In this document: positions 1 through 6,323 of the stretch, piece by piece
Numbering within the stretch: the first letter of the stretch is position 1
How the letters are laid out: each line of letters opens with the position of its first letter
DNA from: Pseudomonadota bacterium
GTDB lineage: Bacteria; Pseudomonadota; Alphaproteobacteria; Sphingomonadales; Sphingomonadaceae
Length of the DNA stretch: 6,323 nucleotides
Direction of reading: 5' to 3'
Assembly (NCBI GenBank): GCA_023391375.1
Contig: JAEWBB010000025.1
Coordinates: 1-6,323 of the forward strand
Position numbers and translations under genes: made by a program
The notes under the pieces: generated by a model
What the model was told of the DNA's origin: nothing
Seen by the model: the letters and a program-made list of their open reading frames with translations, nothing else
Database searches by the model: none

Positions 1-429
1 GTGCTCCAGCACCGCGCGGCGCACCGCCGGCGAAAGGGTCAGCGCGCTGTCGCCCGAGGCGGCCGCCGCCGTCGCATCGTCACGCAGCGCGATATTCTCG
101 CCCGCGCCCTGCGGCGTGGCCGGAACCGCGGCAGCCGCCGCGTCGGCTTTCGGCGCTTCGGCCGGAGCGGTTTCGGCCGTCGGGGCGCTCGCCGCGCCGC
201 CTTCACCGATCCTGGCGATGATCGCGCCGACCTCGACGGTGTCGCCTTCCTTGACGACCTGCTCGGTCAGCGTGCCGGCCTGCGGCGCATTGACCTCGAC
301 GCTGACCTTGTCGGTCTCGAGGCTGGCGATCGGCTCGTCCGCGGCGACGGTGTCGCCGACGTTCTTCAGCCACTGGCCGACGGTCGCTTCGGTGATCGAT
401 TCACCCAGGGCGGGGACTTTGACTTCCAT
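1..429 (-). CDS. sucB: Dihydrolipoyl succinyltransferase, E2 of 2-oxoglutarate dehydrogenase (N-terminal 143 residues, cut by window edge)
   Basis: This is the start of the E2 core enzyme that carries the succinyl group from SucA to CoA in the cytoplasmic 2-oxoglutarate dehydrogenase complex. The reading starts MEVKVPALGES and runs in frame off the left edge. Residues 1 to about 76 form a lipoyl domain, with the ETDKVS motif placing the lipoylated lysine at residue 41. Residues 77-125 are an Ala/Pro-rich flexible linker. From about residue 132, LSPAVRR marks the start of the peripheral subunit-binding domain. The catalytic acyltransferase domain lies outside the window. A strong Shine-Dalgarno AAGGAAG (438-444) sits 8 nt before the ATG, and the gene begins 17 nt after the sucA stop, so it is in the same operon. 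The pairing with sucA argues for the succinyltransferase (also called odhB) over the acetyltransferase of pyruvate dehydrogenase. The missing C-terminus prevents a direct check of specificity. Confidence 0.95.
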   Translation of the reverse strand, partial: MEVKVPALGESITEATVGQWLKNVGDTVAADEPIASLETDKVSVEVNAPQAGTLTEQVVKEGDTVEVGAIIARIGEGGAASAPTAETAPAEAPKADAAAAAVPATPQGAGENIALRDDATAAAASGDSALTLSPAVRRAVLEH

Positions 430-446
430 GGCGAGCGCTTCCTTGC

Positions 447-3248
<2,802 letters not shown>

Positions 3249-3253
3249 GTCGC

Positions 3254-4138
3254 TTAGCCCTTCAGCACCTCGACCAGGGTGGTGCCGAGCTCCGACGGGC
3301 TCTCGGTCACGCGGATGCCGGCGGCTTCCATCGCGGCGATCTTCGATTCCGCGTCGCCCTTGCCGCCCGACACGATCGCGCCGGCGTGGCCCATGCGTCG
3401 GCCCGGGGGTGCCGTGCGGCCGGCGATGAAGCCGACCATCGGCTTCTTGCGGCCGCGCTTGGCCTCGTCGGCCAGGAACTGCGCCGCCTGCTCTTCCGCG
3501 TCGCCGCCGATTTCGCCGATCATGATGATCGACTGGGTGGCGTCGTCGGCCAGGAACAGCTCCAGAACGTCGATGAAGTTGGTGCCGTTGACCGGGTCGC
3601 CGCCGATGCCGACCGCCGTGGTCTGGCCAAGGCCGGCGTTCGAGGTCTGGAACACCGCCTCATAAGTCAGCGTGCCCGAGCGCGAGACGACGCCGACGCT
3701 GCCCTTCTTGAAGATGTTGCCCGGCATGATGCCGATCTTGCATTCGCCCGGCGTCAGCACGCCCGGGCAGTTCGGGCCGATCAGGCGCGACTGCGAACCG
3801 GTCAGCGCACGCTTGACCTTGACCATGTCGAGCACCGGAATGCCCTCGGTGATCGCGACGATCAGCGGCACTCCGGCGTCGATCGCTTCGAGGATGGAAT
3901 CCGCGGCGAAGGGCGGCGGGACGTAGATGACGCTCGCGTCGGCGCCGGTCTTCTCGACCGCGTCGGCGACGGTGTCGAACACCGGCAGGCCGATGTGGGT
4001 CGACCCTCCCTTGCCCGGCGTCACGCCGCCGACCATCTGCGTGCCATAGGCCAGCGCCTGTTCCGTGTGGAACGTCCCAGTCGCGCCCGTCATGCCCTGG
4101 ACGATGACCTTGGTGTCCTTGTTGACGAGGATGCTCAC
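3254..4138 (-). CDS. sucD: Succinyl-CoA synthetase (ADP/GDP-forming) alpha subunit
   Basis: The alpha subunit binds CoA and carries the phosphohistidine in the reversible reaction succinyl-CoA + NDP + Pi to succinate + CoA + NTP. The chosen protein is 294 aa, normal for the family. Residues 1-30 contain the CoA-binding Rossmann start VIVQGMTGATGTFHTEQ, followed by GGVTPGKGG (37-45). Other family motifs are TEGIP (97-101), GPNCPG (121-126), SRSGTLTYE (152-160) and GIGGDP (177-182). The active-site stretch GRTAPPGRRMGHAGA (240-254) puts the catalytic histidine at residue 251. The start is a GTG whose bases overlap the mdh TGA (GTGA). GGGAG (4148-4152) lies 9 nt upstream. The same frame stays open far into mdh, so a longest-ORF start would be wrong; homology begins only at SILVNKDT. 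Translation is probably coupled to mdh. The partner gene sucC is not adjacent. Confidence 0.97.
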   Translation of the reverse strand: MSILVNKDTKVIVQGMTGATGTFHTEQALAYGTQMVGGVTPGKGGSTHIGLPVFDTVADAVEKTGADASVIYVPPPFAADSILEAIDAGVPLIVAITEGIPVLDMVKVKRALTGSQSRLIGPNCPGVLTPGECKIGIMPGNIFKKGSVGVVSRSGTLTYEAVFQTSNAGLGQTTAVGIGGDPVNGTNFIDVLELFLADDATQSIIMIGEIGGDAEEQAAQFLADEAKRGRKKPMVGFIAGRTAPPGRRMGHAGAIVSGGKGDAESKIAAMEAAGIRVTESPSELGTTLVEVLKG

Positions 4139-5100
4139 TTGGCAAGGCTCCCATCGATCTGCTTGCAGGCATCGAGCAGTTCCTTGACCGCGTCGACGCT
4201 GACCTGGAAATTCTGCTTCGCCTCGTCGTCGAGGGCGATTTCGATCACCTCTTCCGCACCGCCCGCACCGATCACGGTCGGCACGCCGACATAAAGGCCG
4301 TCGAGGCCATACTTGCCGTCGACATAGGCCGCGACCGGCAGGATGCGCTTCTGGTCGCCGAGATAGGCTTCGGCCATCGCGATGGCCGAGGTCGCCGGGG
4401 CGTAATAGGCCGAGCCGGTCTTCAGGAGGCCGACGATCTCGCCGCCGCCGCCGCGGGTGCGGGTGACGATCTCGTCGATCTTGGCCTTGGTCGACTTGCC
4501 CATCTTGACCAGGTCGTCGACCGGAATGCCCGAGACGGTGGTGTAGCTGGTGACCGGGACCATCGTGTCGCCGTGGCCGCCGAGCACGAAGGCGTTCACG
4601 TCCTTGACCGAGACGCCGAATTCCCACGCCAGGAACGTCGCGAAGCGCGCGCTGTCGAGGACGCCGGCCATGCCGACCACCTTCTCGTGCGGGAGACCCG
4701 AAAATTCGCGCAGCGCCCAGACCATCGCGTCGAGCGGGTTGGTGATGCAGATCACGAACGCGTCCGGCGCGTGCGCCTTGATGCCCTCGCCGACCGCCTT
4801 CATCACCTTGAGGTTGATGCCGACCAGGTCGTCGCGGCTCATGCCCGGCTTGCGCGGCACGCCGGCGGTGACGATCACCACGTCCGCGCCGGCGATGTCG
4901 GCGTAGTCGTTGGTGCCCTTGATGTTGGCGTCGAAGCCTTCAACCGGGCCGCACTGGCTAAGGTCGAGCGCCTTGCCCTGCGGCATGCCCTCGGCGATGT
5001 CGAACAGGACGATGTCGCCCAATTCCTTCTTCGCGGCGAGATGGGCGAGCGTGCCGCCGATCATGCCGGCGCCGATGAGGGCGATCTTCTTGCGGGCCAT
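4135..5100 (-). CDS. mdh: NAD-dependent malate dehydrogenase (LDH-like bacterial type)
   Basis: This cytoplasmic enzyme oxidises malate to oxaloacetate with NAD+. The 321-aa protein belongs to the LDH-like malate dehydrogenases common in alphaproteobacteria. It has the dinucleotide motif GAGMIGG (10-16) and an acidic residue D34 at the end of beta-2, fitting NAD rather than NADP. The mobile loop VPRKPGMSRDDL (81-92) carries substrate-binding arginines R83 and R89. TNPLD (120-124), the catalytic Asp in GVLDSARF (D149, with R152) and the catalytic His in GGHGDTMVP (H176) follow. The ATG at 5100 is chosen over an in-frame ATG 14 codons upstream because AGAGGA (5107-5112) is 6 nt away and the family begins at MARKKIALIGAG. 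It is the first gene of the minus-strand operon and overlaps sucD by 4 nt. Lactate dehydrogenase is the main alternative by fold, but the R83 and genomic context favour malate. Confidence 0.97.
   Translation of the reverse strand: MARKKIALIGAGMIGGTLAHLAAKKELGDIVLFDIAEGMPQGKALDLSQCGPVEGFDANIKGTNDYADIAGADVVIVTAGVPRKPGMSRDDLVGINLKVMKAVGEGIKAHAPDAFVICITNPLDAMVWALREFSGLPHEKVVGMAGVLDSARFATFLAWEFGVSVKDVNAFVLGGHGDTMVPVTSYTTVSGIPVDDLVKMGKSTKAKIDEIVTRTRGGGGEIVGLLKTGSAYYAPATSAIAMAEAYLGDQKRILPVAAYVDGKYGLDGLYVGVPTVIGAGGAEEVIEIALDDEAKQNFQVSVDAVKELLDACKQIDGSLAK
4148..4152 (-). promoter_or_regulatory. Ribosome binding site that decides the sucD GTG start
   Basis: GGGAG on the minus strand lies 9 nt upstream of the GTG at 4138, inside the last codons of mdh. 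Together with the GTGA stop/start overlap it supports the GTG as the sucD start and suggests translational coupling to mdh. Confidence 0.7.
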
Positions 5101-5318
5101 CAAAGTTCCTCTGGTTCGAGTCGAGGGGCCCGCCGCGGGCACGCGGGCAGGCGGTTCGGGCGCCGCTTAGGCCCTTCGCACCTGCGATACAACCTCTCGG
5201 GCGGCGACTATCTTTGCGAATGCGAATCGGTCGCAGCAATACCTAGGCTGGCCGAGGGGTTGTCTTTGGCAACGCAATAGGGGCAGAGTGACGGTGCTCG
5301 GGAAAAAAGGAGTCGTCC
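5101..5318. promoter_or_regulatory. Divergent intergenic region between mdh and the secreted-protein gene
   Basis: These 218 bases must contain the promoter of the leftward mdh-sucDAB operon and probably that of the rightward gene at 5319. I looked for -35/-10 pairs on both strands and found none convincing. What is visible is a cluster of five TGCGA/TCGCA pentamers between 5176 and 5235, including the close dyad TCGCACCTGCGA (5176-5187), the tandem TGCGAATGCGAA (5215-5226) and the dyad TGCGA-N5-TCGCA (5221-5235). A short GC hairpin, GCCCG-CCG-CGGGC (5128-5140), would lie in the mdh leader RNA. Operator function is inferred from the layout only. Confidence 0.45.
5107..5112 (-). promoter_or_regulatory. 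Ribosome binding site that decides the mdh start
   Basis: AGAGGA on the minus strand, 6 nt before the ATG at 5100. It supports the shorter 321-aa mdh product over the 335-aa reading that starts at 5142. Confidence 0.75.
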
Positions 5319-5729
5319 ATGCGCATTCTGCTAGTCGCCACGGTCGTTTCGTCGGCCCTCATTTCGACAGGCGCTCTCGCCCAAGCGGCACCGACGCCGG
5401 ACGTGACGGTCTCGAACGCGCCGAAGATCGTTGCGCCGCCCGAGCGCCGTCCCGACATTTCCATGAAGGGCGTGTGCGAAGCGTGGAAGATCCGCGCCGC
5501 CGAGCCGGGCAAGGATTGCAAGGATTACGGCGACAGCCAGCGCTTCGTGATTGGCCAGGTCATCAAGGAACGCGTCGCCTACACCGCCTTCCCGCAAATC
5601 CCGGCCGCCGTGCGCTCGGCCCTCAACCTCCATTCGGACGGACGTTACATTTACGACCGCAACTATCTTTACGCGGTCGATCCGCAGACGCATGCCGTCA
5701 CTGACGTGGTGAAGGTCGAGACGCGCTAG
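5319..5729 (+). CDS. Small secreted protein with RcnB-like C-terminal module
   Basis: The function is unknown. The 136-aa protein has a clear Sec signal peptide: MR, a hydrophobic core to about residue 20, and a likely cleavage after ALA (21/22). The mature part of about 115 aa starts with a Pro-rich, probably disordered stretch (23-46). It has two cysteines (C53 and C67) that could form a disulfide in the periplasm. The C-terminal part has GQ (79-80), a Pro at 95, and RYIYDRNYLYAVDPQT (109-124) followed by a hydrophobic end. This resembles the short beta-rich C-terminal region of RcnB-type periplasmic proteins, but that is recall, not a search. The ATG at 5319 has AAGGAG 6 nt upstream. The gene diverges from mdh and is followed by a strong terminator, so it is probably monocistronic. 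The other in-frame reading over this area (5288-5704) is a frame shadow lacking a signal peptide. Confidence 0.88.
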   Translation: MRILLVATVVSSALISTGALAQAAPTPDVTVSNAPKIVAPPERRPDISMKGVCEAWKIRAAEPGKDCKDYGDSQRFVIGQVIKERVAYTAFPQIPAAVRSALNLHSDGRYIYDRNYLYAVDPQTHAVTDVVKVETR

Positions 5730-5755
5730 GACTGCAAAGGCATCACTTCGTTCAG

Positions 5756-5790
5756 GAAGGTCGCAGGCGTTGCTTGCGGCCTTCTTTTTT
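5756..5790 (+). terminator. Rho-independent terminator of the 136-aa secreted protein gene
   Basis: A 10-bp stem, GAAGGTCGCA (5756-5765) with TGCGGCCTTC (5775-5784), containing one G-U wobble, closes a 9-nt loop and is followed by six T (5785-5790). It begins 26 nt after the stop codon at 5729. It is a textbook intrinsic terminator and indicates that the next gene needs its own promoter. Confidence 0.88.
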
Positions 5791-5898
5791 GCCCGCGAAC
5801 CGTGCCTGTCGCAAGGCAGGCCGCGTGCATGAACGGCACCATCAGCAGAAGTTCAGCGTTGGATCGCTAAACCTCCTGACGAGAAGGAGACATTCGTC
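5791..5898 (+). promoter_or_regulatory. Leader/promoter region of the 120-aa secreted protein gene
   Basis: Because a terminator precedes it, this 108-base stretch should hold the promoter of the gene at 5899. I could not identify a convincing -35/-10 pair. Visible elements are the inverted repeat GCCTG-N8-CAGGC around 5805-5822, a small hairpin AGCG-TTGGAT-CGCT (5855-5868), and structures around the ribosome binding site that are listed separately. Confidence 0.35.
5873..5898 (+). promoter_or_regulatory. Ribosome binding site with alternative hairpins
   Basis: The Shine-Dalgarno AAGGAG (5884-5889) lies 9 nt before the ATG at 5899. CTCCT (5873-5877) is exactly complementary to AGGAG (5885-5889) with a 7-nt loop, which would hide the ribosome site. 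Alternatively GACGA (5878-5882) pairs with TCGTC (5894-5898), which would leave the Shine-Dalgarno in the loop. The two folds are short and mutually exclusive. The sequence complementarity is directly visible; a role as a translational switch or thermosensor is inference. Confidence 0.35.
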
Positions 5899-6261
5899 AT
5901 GAAGAAAATGCTGATCCTCGCCGGTGCCGCCGCGTTCGGCATCGCCGCCCCGGCCCTCGCCGACCCTGGCCACGGCCATGGCAAGCACGGCTATTCGAGC
6001 TACCAGAATTGCCCGCCGGGCCTCGCAAAGAAGCACAATGGCTGCCTGCCCCCGGGCCAGGCCAAGAAGCGTTACGATGTCGGCCAGCGCTACCCGTACG
6101 CGTCGCGCGACCTGCTCGGGTACAACCAGCTGCCGTACGAATATCGCCAGCGCTACAGCTACGATCCGTACGCCCGCTACGGGTACGACAACGGCTATTA
6201 CTACCAGGTCGACCCGACGACCATGCTATTCCGCAGCGTCCTCGGCGCGCTGGTCCGCTAA
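5899..6261 (+). CDS. Small secreted His- and Tyr-rich protein with duplicated CPPG motif and RcnB-like C-terminus
   Basis: This is a 120-aa protein of unknown function. MKK plus a hydrophobic stretch and ALA at 19-21 give a clear Sec signal peptide, with cleavage before D22. The mature protein opens with GHGHGKHG (24-31), a plausible divalent-metal ligand stretch. It continues with a tandem pair of motifs, CPPGLAKK (38-45) and CLPPGQAKK (49-57), each with one cysteine. After GQ (62-63) comes a Tyr-rich region with about sixteen tyrosines between residues 59 and 102, including RYGYDNGYYYQVDPTT (93-108). The end is short and hydrophobic. The C-terminal core matches the upstream secreted protein in order and spacing. 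I associate this architecture with small RcnB-family or unnamed periplasmic proteins of sphingomonads; nickel/cobalt function is not shown. The ATG has AAGGAG 9 nt upstream. Without a search, the family name remains tentative, but the gene itself is convincing. Confidence 0.9.
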   Translation: MKKMLILAGAAAFGIAAPALADPGHGHGKHGYSSYQNCPPGLAKKHNGCLPPGQAKKRYDVGQRYPYASRDLLGYNQLPYEYRQRYSYDPYARYGYDNGYYYQVDPTTMLFRSVLGALVR

Positions 6262-6268
6262 ACCGTTC

Positions 6269-6288
6269 CGGCCGAGTGCAACCGGCCG
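6269..6288 (+). terminator. Possible GC-rich hairpin after the 120-aa protein gene
   Basis: CGGCCG (6269-6274) and CGGCCG (6283-6288) can pair as a 6-bp stem with an 8-nt loop, 7 nt after the stop codon. There is no T tract, so it is not a standard intrinsic terminator. It could stabilise the mRNA 3' end or assist termination; it could also be chance in GC-rich DNA. Confidence 0.25.
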
Positions 6289-6290
6289 CG

Positions 6291-6317
6291 GGGCGCGCCC
6301 GCGCACCACGGGGGGGG
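6291..6317. repeat. GC palindrome and eight-G run at window end
   Basis: GGGCGCGCCC (6291-6300) is a perfect 10-bp palindrome, and 6310-6317 is an uninterrupted run of eight G. No gene is visible in the last 62 bases of the window. Confidence 0.4.
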
Positions 6318-6323
6318 CCGGTG

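Noticed and set aside
4139..4627. N-terminal extension of SucD (457-aa reading)
   Set aside because: The added residues lie inside mdh in another frame and are Arg/Gly-rich with no homology signal. The GTG at 4138 has a ribosome binding site and gives the family length.
3386..5280. Plus-strand open frames of 302 and 235 codons opposite sucD and mdh
   Set aside because: These are shadows of the conserved minus-strand genes. They have low-complexity composition, no family motifs and no convincing ribosome binding sites.
5160..5300. Sigma70-like or ECF-type promoter boxes such as TTGCCA, TTGCTG and GGCAAC in the divergent region
   Set aside because: None has a matching second box at an acceptable distance, so I do not report a defined promoter.
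5243..5693. Minus-strand open frames opposite the 136-aa gene
   Set aside because: The plus-strand reading has a signal peptide, a good ribosome binding site and a terminator. The minus-strand readings have none of these.
5829..5870. A 13-codon reading frame (MNGTISRSSALDR) in the leader of the 120-aa gene, considered as a leader peptide
   Set aside because: There is no well-placed Shine-Dalgarno, no run of regulatory codons, and no terminator hairpin following it. It is probably chance.

Overview
The window looks like a chromosomal piece of a GC-rich alphaproteobacterium, most likely a member of the Sphingomonadales. The evidence is the high GC with strong GC3 bias, the minus-strand TCA-cycle cluster mdh-sucD-sucA-sucB (related to the rhizobial mdh-sucCDAB order), the SucA N-terminus containing PSWARPNWP, and a small secreted protein with the duplicated CPPGLAKK/CLPPGQAKK motif that I associate with sphingomonads and relatives. 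The family-level assignment is inference from recall, not from a search.

Positions 1-5100, minus strand, are one tightly packed operon, transcribed right to left: malate dehydrogenase (mdh), succinyl-CoA synthetase alpha subunit (sucD, GTG start overlapping the mdh stop by 4 nt), 2-oxoglutarate dehydrogenase E1 (sucA, 5 nt after sucD), and the lipoyl domain end of dihydrolipoyl succinyltransferase E2 (sucB/odhB, 17 nt after sucA, running off the left edge). Together they cover consecutive steps of the oxidative TCA cycle: 2-oxoglutarate to succinyl-CoA (SucA, SucB and an E3 not seen here), succinyl-CoA to succinate with NTP formation (SucD with a SucC not seen here), and malate to oxaloacetate (Mdh). 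The beta subunit gene sucC is not between mdh and sucD.

Positions 5101-5318 are a divergent intergenic region with no clear sigma70 promoter. It holds an unusual cluster of five TGCGA/TCGCA pentamers.

Positions 5319-6261, plus strand, hold two small secreted proteins of 136 and 120 aa. A good rho-independent terminator (5756-5790) separates them. They differ at the N-terminus, but their C-termini align without gaps around an RYxYD...Y.VDPxT core, which suggests a shared RcnB-like periplasmic module. The second gene has a His-rich mature N-terminus and a Shine-Dalgarno sequence that can enter two mutually exclusive small hairpins. The last 62 bases hold GC-rich palindromes and a run of eight G.

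Most of the window is ordinary conserved metabolism. The less-explained part is the secreted-protein pair and its leaders. I see no mobile element, CRISPR array, tRNA or rRNA.
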